From Caballeronia mineralivorans PML1(12) (GTDB lineage: Bacteria > Pseudomonadota > Gammaproteobacteria > Burkholderiales > Burkholderiaceae), in assembly GCF_001028175.1 (NCBI RefSeq), contig NZ_AEJF01000259.1, forward strand, positions 1 through 41,438: a DNA stretch of 41,438 nt, read 5' to 3'. The notes below the pieces were generated by a model. That model was not told where the DNA came from. It did no database searches and saw only the letters and a list, made by a program, of their open reading frames with translations. The position numbers and the translations under genes were made by a program. Position 1 is the first letter of the stretch. Every line of letters starts with the position of its first letter. Positions 15,662-24,241 of the stretch are shown here, piece after piece.

Positions 15662-15875
15662 GAAACTACTCCAGTTTATTTGATGGATATGGGTGTGCGG
15701 TCGATCCATTCGATCCTGACCCGCCCTTCGAAACCCACATACCACTTATGAGCGGCAGACTGTTAACAGCCACCGCTTTTTCATGAGTGTCACCGGTTAC
15801 CCGGCGATGCTCTGAAACCCGCTTTACCGATGCCGCGCAGACCTTGAAACGACCCCAAGCCGCGCGATCCATCAG
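15662..15875 (-). promoter_or_regulatory. infC-rpmI leader, candidate L20/L35 control region
   Basis: The 214-base spacer between infC and rpmI holds a strong hairpin: AGCGG (15751-15755) with CCGCT (15773-15777) enclosing the perfect palindrome CTGTTAACAG (15760-15769). In E. coli, L20 binds RNA structures in this spacer to repress rpmI-rplT translation; a similar role here is inference from position only. Confidence 0.4.
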
Positions 15876-16400
15876 TTACTTCTTTTTCTTCGGCGCCATG
15901 ACCATGATCATCTGGCGCCCTTCCATCTTCGGCATTTGCTCGACCTGACCGTGCTCTTCGAGATCGGTCTTCAACCGCTCAAGCACGCGCATGCCGATTT
16001 CCTGGTGAGCCATTTCCCGACCGCGAAAACGCAACGTGATTTTCGTCTTGTCGCCATCTTCGAGGAAGCGCGTGAGGTTACGCAGTTTCACGTTGTAGTC
16101 ACCGTCGTCGGTGCCCGGCCGGAACTTGACTTCCTTGACCTGAACGATCTTCTGCTTGAGTTTCGCCTCGTGCTGCTTCTTCGCTTCCGAGTACTTGAAC
16201 TTACCGTAATCCATCAACCGGCAAACAGGCGGAACAGCCTGCGGCGCAATTTCGACAAGATCCACGTCCTGCTGTTCCGACATGCGGAAAGCATCGGCCA
16301 GTTTCACGATTCCGAGCGGCTCGTTGTCCACTCCGACCAAGCGCACTTCCGGTGCAGTGATTTCCCCGTTGATGCGATGTGCAGACTTATCAGTAGCGAT
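15876..16400 (-). CDS. infC: Translation initiation factor IF-3 (ATC start codon)
   Basis: The 174-aa IF-3, which binds the 30S subunit, blocks early 50S joining and checks start-codon pairing. The N-domain ends with QAVPPVCRLMDYGKFKYSEA, a linker rich in K follows, and the C-domain contains TKITLRFRGREMAHQEIGM. No ATG, GTG or TTG gives the full N-terminus: the frame at the first GTG (16346) would lose the conserved HRINGEITAPEVR segment. Reading upstream gives IATDKSAHRINGEI from an ATC at 16398-16400, preceded by AGAGGA at 8 bases. Rare AUU/AUC starts are typical of infC and allow IF-3 to limit its own synthesis. It is 50 bases downstream of thrS. Confidence 0.95.
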   Translation of the reverse strand: MATDKSAHRINGEITAPEVRLVGVDNEPLGIVKLADAFRMSEQQDVDLVEIAPQAVPPVCRLMDYGKFKYSEAKKQHEAKLKQKIVQVKEVKFRPGTDDGDYNVKLRNLTRFLEDGDKTKITLRFRGREMAHQEIGMRVLERLKTDLEEHGQVEQMPKMEGRQMIMVMAPKKKK

Positions 16401-16450
16401 GTTACGTTTCCTCTAAAAATTCAAAAAAACTAGCCGCGCTGCGGGTGGGC

Positions 16451-18358
16451 TTACTTGTACGCCTGCACGTCCTGCTGCAGACGCTCAAGGAATGCATCGG
16501 CTGGCATCACGCCAGCATCGATACCGCCACGAGCACGCACGGCTACGGTTTGCGCCTCACGCTCCTTGTCTCCGACAACCAGCAAATACGGGACCTTCTG
16601 CAGCGTGTGCTCCCGTATTTTATAGCTAATCTTCTCGTTGCGCAAATCGCTCTCTACTCTAAGCCCTTGTTTTTGCAACGATTGGGTCAGTTGCAGTGCA
16701 TATTCAGCCTGACTTTCAGCGATATTCAGGACCACAGCCTGCACTGGCGCGAGCCAGGACGGCATTGCACCAGCGTGGTGCTCGATCAGAATGCCGAGGA
16801 AACGTTCCATCGATCCGACGATTGCACGGTGCAACATCACCGGACGCTTGCGGCTGTTGTCTTCCGCCACGTATTCGGCGCCAAGGCGCTCCGGCAGCAC
16901 CATGTCGAGCTGCAACGTGCCGCATTGCCACGACCGGCCAAGCGCGTCCTTGATGTGGTACTCGATCTTCGGACCGTAGAAGGCACCCTCGCCCGGCAAT
17001 TCTTCCCACGTCAGCCCGCACGCCGTCAGCGCGTCGCGCAGACCTTGTTCGGCGCGATCCCAGGTTTCGTCAGTGCCGGCACGCGCATCGGGACGCAACG
17101 ACAACTTGATGTCGATGTGATCGAAGCCGAAATCCTTGTAGATGCTCATCGCGAGCGTGTTGAACGCAATCGACTCTTCAATGAACTGGTCTTCCGTGCA
17201 GAAAATGTGCGCGTCGTCCTGGACGAAGCCGCGCACGCGCATCAGGCCATGCAACGCACCCGAGGCCTCATTCCGATGGCACGAGCCAAATTCCGCGTAA
17301 CGCAGCGGCAGATCGCGATACGAACGCAGGCCGTGATTGAACACCTGCACGTGGCCAGGGCAGTTCATCGGCTTGATCGCGTAATCGCGCTTCTCCGACT
17401 CCGTCGTGAACATGTTTTCACGATAGTTCTGCCAGTGACCCGACGCTTCCCACAGCGAGCGGTCCATGATCATCGGCGTCTTGATTTCGAGATAACCGAC
17501 CTCGCCCAACCGGCGGCGGATGTATTGCTCGACTTGTTGCCAGATCGCCCAGCCCTTCGGATGCCAGAACACCATACCCGGCGCTTCTTCCTGCAGATGG
17601 AACAGGTCGAGTTGCTTGGCGAGCTTGCGGTGATCGCGCTTCTCGGCTTCCTCGAGCATGTGCAGATACGCTTCCTGGTCTTCCTTCTTCGTCCAGGCCG
17701 TGCCGTAGATACGCTGCAACTGTTCGTTCTTTGAATCGCCGCGCCAGTACGCGCCTGCGACCTTCATCAGCTTGAAGACCTTCAGCTTGCCCGTGGACGG
17801 CACGTGCGGGCCGCGGCAGAGGTCGGTGAAAGCGCCGTGCGAGTAGAGCTTGATGTCGTCGGAGGACGGGATCGATTCGATGATCTCGGCCTTGTACTTC
17901 TCGCCGATGCTCTTGAAGTAGTCGATGGCTTCACCGCGCGTCACCACGCGGCGCGAGACCGGCTCGTCCTTCTTCGCGATCTCGGCCATGCGCTTTTCGA
18001 TCTTCTCGAGATCTTCCGGCGTGAAGGGACGGCTGTACGCGAAGTCGTAGTAGAAGCCGTTTTCAATCACCGGGCCGATTGTCACCTGCGCGTCGGGATA
18101 CAGATCCTTGACCGCGTAGGCGAGCAAATGCGCCGTGGAGTGACGAATGATGTCGAGACCGTCGGTGTCCTTTTCCGTGACGATGGAAAGCGACGCGTCG
18201 TGATCGATCAGCGTGGACGTATCGACGAGTTCGCCGTCGAGCTTACCGCCGAGCGCAGCCTTCGCGAGACCTGCGCCGATCGAGGCGGCGACCTCCGCAA
18301 CCGTCACAGGGTGGTCGTACTGTCGAACTGACCCGTCGGGCAAACGTATCGAAACCAT
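16451..18358 (-). CDS. thrS: Threonine--tRNA ligase
   Basis: A 635-aa threonyl-tRNA synthetase. Domains: N-terminal TGS (residues 1-62, VSIRLPDGSVRQYDH), an editing domain with the zinc-like motif HSTAHLLAYAVKDLYPDAQV and CRGPHVPSTG, then the class II catalytic core about 240-535 (motif 2 around RYAEFGSCHRNEASGALHGL; zinc ligands C and H in this region, including NCPGHVQVF), and the C-terminal anticodon-binding domain (APVQAVVLNIAESQAEYALQ to the end). GGAG precedes the ATG at 18358; the alternative TTG 4 codons upstream is not needed. It heads the translation-gene run. Confidence 0.98.
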   Translation of the reverse strand: MVSIRLPDGSVRQYDHPVTVAEVAASIGAGLAKAALGGKLDGELVDTSTLIDHDASLSIVTEKDTDGLDIIRHSTAHLLAYAVKDLYPDAQVTIGPVIENGFYYDFAYSRPFTPEDLEKIEKRMAEIAKKDEPVSRRVVTRGEAIDYFKSIGEKYKAEIIESIPSSDDIKLYSHGAFTDLCRGPHVPSTGKLKVFKLMKVAGAYWRGDSKNEQLQRIYGTAWTKKEDQEAYLHMLEEAEKRDHRKLAKQLDLFHLQEEAPGMVFWHPKGWAIWQQVEQYIRRRLGEVGYLEIKTPMIMDRSLWEASGHWQNYRENMFTTESEKRDYAIKPMNCPGHVQVFNHGLRSYRDLPLRYAEFGSCHRNEASGALHGLMRVRGFVQDDAHIFCTEDQFIEESIAFNTLAMSIYKDFGFDHIDIKLSLRPDARAGTDETWDRAEQGLRDALTACGLTWEELPGEGAFYGPKIEYHIKDALGRSWQCGTLQLDMVLPERLGAEYVAEDNSRKRPVMLHRAIVGSMERFLGILIEHHAGAMPSWLAPVQAVVLNIAESQAEYALQLTQSLQKQGLRVESDLRNEKISYKIREHTLQKVPYLLVVGDKEREAQTVAVRARGGIDAGVMPADAFLERLQQDVQAYK

Positions 18359-18439
18359 TTCGTTCTCCAAGACGCCGCCAGCCGGCGCCCAAGTTCATTC
18401 AACAATGCCTTGCAAGGCGCGAGTCGAACGCGCGAAGGC

Positions 18440-18476
18440 AAAAAAAATGCGGCCCCACTTTTCGAGGGGCCGCATT
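18440..18476 (-). terminator. Strong terminator/attenuator upstream of thrS
   Basis: AATGCGGCCCC (18446-18456) pairs exactly with GGGGCCGCATT (18466-18476); on the minus strand the stem is followed by an eight-T run. It lies about 160 bases after tRNA-Val and 82 bases before thrS, so it may end the tRNA transcript or attenuate thrS. The sequence 18359-18637 otherwise shows no gene. Confidence 0.85.
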
Positions 18477-18637
18477 CACTTTCCTACAAACTGCAAAGGC
18501 GAAAGTGGTCCTCGACTAGCGTCGCTCCGAAGTTGTTTCGGTCAACGTTCGCGGTGCCATCTTGTTCATTTGCCTGTCGCGCCAAGACGCTTGCTGCAGT
18601 TTTGAAAAACCGGCACAAACCGGAATTTCACTTTCGT

Positions 18638-18714
18638 TGGTAGGCTCGATTGGACTCGAACCAACGACCCCCACCATGTCAAGGTGGTGCTCTAACCAGC
18701 TGAGCTACGAGCCT
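18638..18714 (-). tRNA. tRNA-Val (anticodon GAC)
   Basis: A complete 77-base tRNA including an encoded CCA. The acceptor AGGCTCG pairs with CGAGCCT, the D arm is GCTCAGCTGGTTAGAGC, the anticodon stem CCACC/GGTGG encloses TTGACAT with anticodon GAC, and the T loop is GTTCGAGTC. It decodes GUC/GUU valine codons. Confidence 0.97.
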
Positions 18715-18725
18715 GAAGAAGCGAA

Positions 18726-18754
18726 ATTATATGGTGCGTTTTGAATACTGGCAA
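18726..18754 (-). promoter_or_regulatory. Consensus promoter of tRNA-Val
   Basis: On the minus strand a -35 TTGCCA (18754-18749) and a perfect -10 TATAAT (18731-18726) are separated by exactly 17 bases, placing the start site a few bases before the tRNA 5' end at 18714. This is a strong sigma-70 promoter. Confidence 0.85.
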
Positions 18755-18824
18755 GTGCTTTCATGCGATGACACTGAAGATATTCGTCGATACGTTTAAG
18801 AAGCATCAACAATGCGCTTCAAAT

Positions 18825-18884
18825 TCAAAGCGTTAAGGGCATGATCAAAGCGTTAAGGGCATGATCAAAGCGTTAAGGGCATGA
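18825..18884. repeat. Three exact 20-bp tandem repeats
   Basis: The unit TCAAAGCGTTAAGGGCATGA occurs three times without mismatch (18825-18844, 18845-18864, 18865-18884). It sits between the tRNA-Val promoter and the relA stop. Copy number is likely to vary between strains. Confidence 0.95.
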
Positions 18885-18916
18885 GGCCCTGCCCGCTTTC
18901 CTTCAGGCGAACGGCT

Positions 18917-21157
18917 TCAGGCCCGTCTCGACGCGCGCACTACGCCCTGCACGTCGCTGAGCAACGAGCACGCGCGCTGAATCTGCGCGGCGCTCGAGAC
19001 CTCGACGGTAAATTGCATGTACGCGACGTTGCGCCGGCTCTGCGTCTTCACGCCGGTCACGTTCATCTTCTCGCGCGCGAAGACTTCGGAAATGTCGCGC
19101 AGCAAACCTTGCCGATCGTTTGACTCCACGGCGAGATCGACCGGATACACCGACGATCCGCGCCCGCTCATCACGTCAGCGGACCAGGCCGTTTCGAGCA
19201 CCCGTTCGGGCGAGCGCTCGGCCATGCGCTGGAAGGTGGCGCAGTCGCTGCGGTGAATCGACATGCCCTTGCCGCGTGTGACAAAGCCCGAGATGCGGTC
19301 GGGAGGAGCCGGACGACAGCACCGGGCGAGTTGCGTGAGCAACGCATCCACGCCCACAACCAGCACACCCGTAGACGCGCCCTGCGCCACGCTTTGGCCG
19401 CTGCTGCGCTTTTCGAACTGCGCCGGCGCTTCGACCTCGGGCTCTGGCGGCGGGCTGTCGTGCAGCGCCTGCTCGATGTTGCGCAGGCTGAACTCTTCCT
19501 TGGCGACAACCGCGTACAGATCGTCGGGCGTCTTGAAGCCGAGCTTCGATGCCAGTTGATCCAGATTGACGGATGTCTTGCCTTCACGCTGCAACGTCTT
19601 TTCAACGAGCGCGCGCCCGTTCGCGATGTTCTCCTCAGAATCGACCGCGTTGAACCACGCGCGCACCTTTTGCCGTGCGCGCGGGCTGTGCAAATAGCCG
19701 AGCAAGGGGTTGAGCCAGTCGCGCGACGGCCCACCCTCCTTCACTGCGACGATCTCGACCGTCTGGCCGTTCTGCAGCGGCGTGTTGAGCGGCACCATGG
19801 CCCCGTCGACGCGAGCGCCGCGGCAACGATGCCCAAGCTCGCTGTGCAGGTGATAGGCGAAGTCGACGGCCGTCGAGCCTTGTGGCATCGCGATCACACG
19901 CGCCTGGGGCGTGAGCACGTAAATGTGGTCGTCGTCGAGTGTGGCGTCGCGCAAATGCTGCCACGGTTGCGCGCCCGCCTGCGGCTGGTCGCCCTCGGAA
20001 ACGTCTTCTTTCCACGCCAGCAATTGGCGCAGCCACGCGATTTTCTCGTCGTACTTGTCGTCGGCCGTGACCTGGCCGCCGTACGCGCGTGTGCCGGCTT
20101 CCTTGTAGCGCCAGTGCGCCGCCACGCCATATTCGGCGAATCCGTGCATTTCCTGCGTGCGGATCTGGACTTCGAACGCACGGCCGTCGTCGCCAACCAC
20201 CACCGTATGCAGCGACTTGTACCCATTCGGCTTCGGCCGCGAAATGTAGTCGTCGAATTCCCGTGGCACTGGCTGCCACAGGTTATGGACGATGCCGAGC
20301 ACGGTGTAGCAATCCTTGATGTCGTCGACAATCACGCGAAACGCGCGCACGTCGTTCACCTCGGAAAAATCCAGTTCCTTGCCGCGCATCTTTTTCCAGA
20401 TGCTGTAGATGTGCTTCGGCCGGCCGCTCACTTCCGCCCGGATGTGCGCGGTGGCCAGCTCCTTCTGCAAGCGAGCGATGGCGTCGGTCACATAGGCTTC
20501 ACGCTCGACGCGTTTCTCGTCGAGCAACTTTGCGATGCGCTTGTAAGTGGGCGGCTCCTCGAAGCGAAACGCGAGGTCCTCCAGTTCCCACTTCAGTTGC
20601 CAGATGCCGAGCCGGTTCGCGAGCGGCGCATAGATTTCGAGCGTCTCACGCGGCACGTCCGGCGATGGGTCGAGCTTGTTCGCCGCGTAGTAGCGCAATG
20701 ACTGGAGCCGCGAAGCCAGCCGGATCAACACCACGCGAATATCCTGCGCGAACGCGAGCAGCATCTTGCGCAGCGCTTCCACCTGGGCCCGGCGCGCGGC
20801 TTGCGCGTCGCGGCCCGTTTCCGGCAACGTTGCCTGCGTGGCCCGCGAGCTGACCGAACCGAGCCGCCACAGCTTGCGGACATCGGCGACGAGGCTCTGC
20901 ACTTCCGCGCCGAAACGCTCGCTGATCACGCGCTCGGGATCGTCGATATGCGGTGCAATCGCGAACAGCGCCGCCGCGGCGATAGCCGCCGCATCGACGT
21001 TCAAGGTTTGCATGATCCGCGCCGTGCCGGCCGCGTGCTCAACCAGCAATTCCCCGCTGGTCAACCGTGCATCACCCGCATGTTCGCGCACGAACGCGAG
21101 CGCGTCGTCAAAGGACGGCTCGGGTATCACTGCGGGGGAAACGGCGGTATCGGTCAT
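18917..21157 (-). CDS. relA: GTP pyrophosphokinase RelA (monofunctional (p)ppGpp synthetase)
   Basis: The 746-aa ribosome-associated enzyme that makes (p)ppGpp from GTP/GDP and ATP when uncharged tRNA binds. The N-terminal pseudo-hydrolase domain (about 1-200) lacks the HD metal-site: the expected HD is replaced in ALFAIAPHIDDPERV, so it is RelA rather than the bifunctional SpoT/Rel. The synthetase domain begins at GRPKHIYSIWKKM (residue 245), with FDDYISRPKPNGYKSLHTVV and QIRTQEMHGFAEYGVAAHW. TGS follows at about 412-472, then a zinc-finger-like segment (LLTQLARCCRPAPPDRISGF, about 610-640) and a C-terminal ACT domain (about 670-745). It starts at ATG 21157 with a weak ribosome-binding site. 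Confidence 0.96.
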   Translation of the reverse strand: MTDTAVSPAVIPEPSFDDALAFVREHAGDARLTSGELLVEHAAGTARIMQTLNVDAAAIAAAALFAIAPHIDDPERVISERFGAEVQSLVADVRKLWRLGSVSSRATQATLPETGRDAQAARRAQVEALRKMLLAFAQDIRVVLIRLASRLQSLRYYAANKLDPSPDVPRETLEIYAPLANRLGIWQLKWELEDLAFRFEEPPTYKRIAKLLDEKRVEREAYVTDAIARLQKELATAHIRAEVSGRPKHIYSIWKKMRGKELDFSEVNDVRAFRVIVDDIKDCYTVLGIVHNLWQPVPREFDDYISRPKPNGYKSLHTVVVGDDGRAFEVQIRTQEMHGFAEYGVAAHWRYKEAGTRAYGGQVTADDKYDEKIAWLRQLLAWKEDVSEGDQPQAGAQPWQHLRDATLDDDHIYVLTPQARVIAMPQGSTAVDFAYHLHSELGHRCRGARVDGAMVPLNTPLQNGQTVEIVAVKEGGPSRDWLNPLLGYLHSPRARQKVRAWFNAVDSEENIANGRALVEKTLQREGKTSVNLDQLASKLGFKTPDDLYAVVAKEEFSLRNIEQALHDSPPPEPEVEAPAQFEKRSSGQSVAQGASTGVLVVGVDALLTQLARCCRPAPPDRISGFVTRGKGMSIHRSDCATFQRMAERSPERVLETAWSADVMSGRGSSVYPVDLAVESNDRQGLLRDISEVFAREKMNVTGVKTQSRRNVAYMQFTVEVSSAAQIQRACSLLSDVQGVVRASRRA

Positions 21158-21202
21158 GCTTTGTTCAGTGCGCGTGAAGTCGGGGCTTGGCTACTCAGCT
21201 AT

Positions 21203-21556
21203 TCAGCTACGCAAGGCAGCCACGACCACCACTTCCACGAGGCATGCCGGATTGGCAAGCTTCGATTCCACGGTAGCCCGCGGCGGCGCATTGCCTTCCG
21301 GAACCCACATGTCCCATGCCGCGTTCATGGCGGCGAAATTGACCATGTCGGACAGATAGATCTGCACCGACAACAACTGGGTCTTGTCGCTGCCGGCTTC
21401 GGCCAGCAAACGGTCGATATGGCCGAGCACTTCGCGGGTCTGGCCCGTGATGTCCTGATCGGTGTCTTCGGCAATCTGGCCGGCAAGATAAATGGTGCCG
21501 TTGTGGATTGCGATTTCGGAAAGACGCGCGCCGACATGGTGACGAATGACTGCCAT
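21203..21556 (-). CDS. RidA family protein
   Basis: A 117-aa RidA/YjgF-type protein, a trimeric deaminase that hydrolyses reactive enamine/imine intermediates made by PLP enzymes. Typical stretches are IHNGTIYLAGQIAEDTDQDI, GQTREVLGHIDRLLAEAGSD, and NAPPRATVESKLANPACLVE, whose Arg is the conserved substrate-binding residue. AGGA stands 7 bases before the ATG at 21556. It is separated from relA by 45 bases, in the same direction. Confidence 0.92.
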   Translation of the reverse strand: MAVIRHHVGARLSEIAIHNGTIYLAGQIAEDTDQDITGQTREVLGHIDRLLAEAGSDKTQLLSVQIYLSDMVNFAAMNAAWDMWVPEGNAPPRATVESKLANPACLVEVVVVAALRS

Positions 21557-21603
21557 GACTGTTCCTGAGAGTGAGTTGTCAAAAAACTGCACAAAGCCCG
21601 ATA

Positions 21604-22521
21604 TTATGCCTTGGACGCTTCAGTATCGAGGAAGAACCGGTACGCGATCTCGATCTGATCGGGCGCCAGAAACGCCGGCGCGTGGCCCACGCCTGCGATC
21701 TGCCTGCTCGTCACGGCCTGCCCGCTCGCGACCATTTTTTCTACCGTCTCGCGCGATAGCAAATCCGAATGTTCGCCTCGAACGACGAGCACCGGATGCT
21801 GGATCGCCGCGAGCGAACGCCACAGGATCGCTTCACCGAGCGCGGCCGCATTCTCGTCCGCAGCAGCGAAAGGGACCGCAATTTTCGGGTCGTATCGATA
21901 CCCCCAACGGCCCTCGCGCTCCTGCATCAACGGCGTGTTGATCGCGCGCCATTCATCGGCCGTCAGCGGTCCGAAAAACGCGGCGAGCAGTGCAGCGTTG
22001 TCGATCCCTTCTTGCAGCGTAGCGAATGTCTCGTCCTTTCCAAGATAGGTGCCGATACGCTCGAGCGCCACCGGTTCAACATGCGGCCCAACGTCGTTCA
22101 GCAACATTTTCCGAATAGGCGAATTCGGCATTCCGGCGAGCCCCAGCCCGATCAGGCCGCCCATCGACGTGCCGAACCAGTCCACCGTTTCCACGTTCAG
22201 CCGCGCAATGAGCGCAACCATGTCCGACACGTACTGCGGCACCGCGTAATGTTTCGGATCGGCGAGCCAGTCCGACAAACCTCGCCCGACCACGTCCGGA
22301 CACACCACCCGATACTCGCGGCCGAGCGCCTTCGCTACCTCGTCGAAGTCCCTGCCCGAGCGCGTCAGCCCATGCACGCACACGAGCACGCGCGGGTTCG
22401 CCGGATCGCCCCATTCGGTATAAGCCATGCGATGCAGGCCCGAGGGGCTCACGCACTGCACGTGGCGTTGGCGCGGTGTGGGAACAAATGAAAGCGCAGC
22501 TTCGACGATAGACGCGGACAT
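21604..22521 (-). CDS. Alpha/beta hydrolase
   Basis: A 305-aa alpha/beta-hydrolase fold enzyme. The oxyanion-hole region is VCVHGLTRSGRDFDEV (near residue 50), the nucleophile elbow GTSMGG places Ser119, VVRGEHSDLLS offers the acidic residue, and the catalytic His lies in GVGHAPAF near the C-terminus. The substrate is unknown; the group contains esterases and C-C hydrolases. GAGGA precedes the ATG at 22521. It is followed by ridA after 47 bases and may be co-transcribed with it. Confidence 0.9.
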   Translation of the reverse strand: MSASIVEAALSFVPTPRQRHVQCVSPSGLHRMAYTEWGDPANPRVLVCVHGLTRSGRDFDEVAKALGREYRVVCPDVVGRGLSDWLADPKHYAVPQYVSDMVALIARLNVETVDWFGTSMGGLIGLGLAGMPNSPIRKMLLNDVGPHVEPVALERIGTYLGKDETFATLQEGIDNAALLAAFFGPLTADEWRAINTPLMQEREGRWGYRYDPKIAVPFAAADENAAALGEAILWRSLAAIQHPVLVVRGEHSDLLSRETVEKMVASGQAVTSRQIAGVGHAPAFLAPDQIEIAYRFFLDTEASKA

Positions 22522-22715
22522 AAGGTTTTCCTCGGTACGATGACGCTGCTGCATGGGGCAACTCAACTGCAATCGATTGTAAACGCTTTGCCGGGCTCGC
22601 TTCGGTGCGACGCCGCAGCGTTAGCCGATCTGCCTCAAGCAAAGTCATACGAACCTGAAACGCCAGCCGCCTTACCCGTGCCGCCCGACTCAAGAGCCGC
22701 GCGACACAAATACAA

Positions 22716-22745
22716 AGGCCGTTCCAACTCACGTCAGAACGGCCT
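22716..22745 (-). terminator. Terminator after scoAB
   Basis: AGGCCGTTC (22716-22724) pairs with GAACGGCCT (22737-22745). On the minus strand the stem is followed by TTTGTATTTG, a weak U-tract, 42 bases past the scoB stop. The rest of 22522-22787 holds no gene. Confidence 0.65.
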
Positions 22746-22787
22746 ATTGCGGCCGGCAACATAAACCGGCGTCAGTGCAGAAAAACC

Positions 22788-23429
22788 TTACTTAACGCCG
22801 CTCACATCCAACGGCGCGCCCGTTTTCTGCTGGATCTCTTGCACGCTGACACCCGGCGCCAGTTCGACCAGTTTCAGTCCAGTATCGGTTACGTCGATCA
22901 CGCCAAGATCCGTGATGATCCGGTCGACCACGCCCACACCCGTCAGCGGCAACGTGCACGCCTCGAGAATCTTGTGCTGGTCGCCCTTCGCCACGTGCTC
23001 CATCAACACGATCACGCGCTTCACGCCCGCGACCAGGTCCATCGCGCCGCCCATGCCCTTGATCATCTTGCCGGGGATCATCCAGTTGGCCAGGTCGCCC
23101 GTCTTGCTGATCTGCATGGCGCCCAGGATGGCCAGGTTCACGTGCCCGCCACGGATCATCGCGAACGAATCCGCCGACGAAAAAATCGACGATCCCGGCA
23201 GCGTCGTTACCGTTTGCTTGCCGGCGTTGATCAAATCGGCGTCGACTTCTTCTTCCGTCGGCGACGGCCCGATGCCGAGCAAGCCATTCTCCGATTGCAA
23301 CCACACTTCCATGCCTTCGGGCACGAAGTTCGCCACCAGCGTGGGCAGTCCGATGCCCAGGTTCACGTAAAAACCGTCCTGCAATTCCTTGCCCGCCCGC
23401 GCGGCCATCTGGTTCCGGTCCCATGCCAT
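22788..23429 (-). CDS. scoB: 3-oxoacid CoA-transferase subunit B
   Basis: The 213-aa B subunit of succinyl-CoA:3-ketoacid CoA-transferase, which carries the catalytic glutamate. SENGLLG (Glu47) is the family motif, with GIGLPTLVANFVPEGMEVWL before it and GGAMDLVAGVKRVIVLMEH after it. It activates acetoacetate with succinyl-CoA in ketone-body and short-chain fatty acid catabolism. The start is 2 bases after the scoA stop, so the two form a tight pair. Confidence 0.93.
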   Translation of the reverse strand: MAWDRNQMAARAGKELQDGFYVNLGIGLPTLVANFVPEGMEVWLQSENGLLGIGPSPTEEEVDADLINAGKQTVTTLPGSSIFSSADSFAMIRGGHVNLAILGAMQISKTGDLANWMIPGKMIKGMGGAMDLVAGVKRVIVLMEHVAKGDQHKILEACTLPLTGVGVVDRIITDLGVIDVTDTGLKLVELAPGVSVQEIQQKTGAPLDVSGVK

Positions 23430-23431
23430 GA

Positions 23432-24136
23432 TCAGTCTCCTTTCGCGCGCACGACGCGTTGTTCAATGCGTTTTTCCGGATGTGCGTTCAGCACGATGCG
23501 CTGCACGAAAATGCCCGGCGTGTGAATGGCGTCGGGATCGAGTGCGCCCGTTTCCACGATTTCCTCCACCTCGACCACGGTGATCTTGCCGGCCATCGCG
23601 CACATCGGGTTGAAGTTGCGGGCGGTGCGGCGATAAATCAAATTGCCCGATTTATCGGCTTTCCACGCTTTCACGAGCGCTACATCGGCGGTAAGCGAAT
23701 GTTCGAGCACGTAGTGGTTTTCGCCAAATTGACGCGTTTCCTTGCCTTCCGCGATCACCGTGCCGTAGCCCGTGTTGGTGAAGAACGCCGGTATGCCCGA
23801 GCCGCCCGCGCGCAGCTTTTCGGCCAGCGTGCCTTGCGGCGTGAATTCGAGTTCGAGTTCGCCGGCCAGATACTGGCGCTCGAATTCCTTGTTCTCGCCC
23901 ACGTACGACGAAATCATCTTCTTGACCTGACGGGTTTCGAGCAGCAGCCCAAGTCCGAAGCCATCGACGCCCGCGTTATTGCTGATGCACGTGATGCCCT
24001 GGACGCCCGTGTCGCGCAATGCCGCGATTAGCGCTTCGGGAATGCCGCACAGGCCGAAACCGCCGACGGCAAACGTCTGGCCGTCCTTCACGATGCCATC
24101 GAGCGCCTCTTTCGCGCTGGGATAGACCTTGTTCAT
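23432..24136 (-). CDS. scoA: 3-oxoacid CoA-transferase subunit A
   Basis: The 234-aa A subunit of the same CoA-transferase, starting MNKVYPSAKEALDGIVKDGQ with the CoA-binding motif TFAVGGFGLCGIPEALI and FFTNTGYGT. The ATG at 24136 is preceded by AGGAAGGGA; the open frame continues upstream to 24394 but that part has no site. It heads the scoAB operon and is divergent from the PAS-LuxR gene across 197 bases. Confidence 0.93.
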   Translation of the reverse strand: MNKVYPSAKEALDGIVKDGQTFAVGGFGLCGIPEALIAALRDTGVQGITCISNNAGVDGFGLGLLLETRQVKKMISSYVGENKEFERQYLAGELELEFTPQGTLAEKLRAGGSGIPAFFTNTGYGTVIAEGKETRQFGENHYVLEHSLTADVALVKAWKADKSGNLIYRRTARNFNPMCAMAGKITVVEVEEIVETGALDPDAIHTPGIFVQRIVLNAHPEKRIEQRVVRAKGD

Positions 24137-24241
24137 CTGTTTGTCCCTTCCTGATCTGGATGAAATCCGTTTATTTAAGCCGTCCGCGCTGCCGGTTTGC
24201 ATAGCGCGAGACGACCTTCTGACGTGGCAAAAGAGTACGAC

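Noticed and set aside
16445..17734. Plus-strand frame of 429 codons opposite thrS
   Set aside because: It is a shadow of thrS, composition driven by the opposite strand's codon bias.
18825..18884. CRISPR array
   Set aside because: The units are directly adjacent with no spacers, so it is a plain tandem repeat.
19253..20701. Plus-strand frame of 482 codons opposite relA
   Set aside because: It is a shadow of relA with no recognisable domain.
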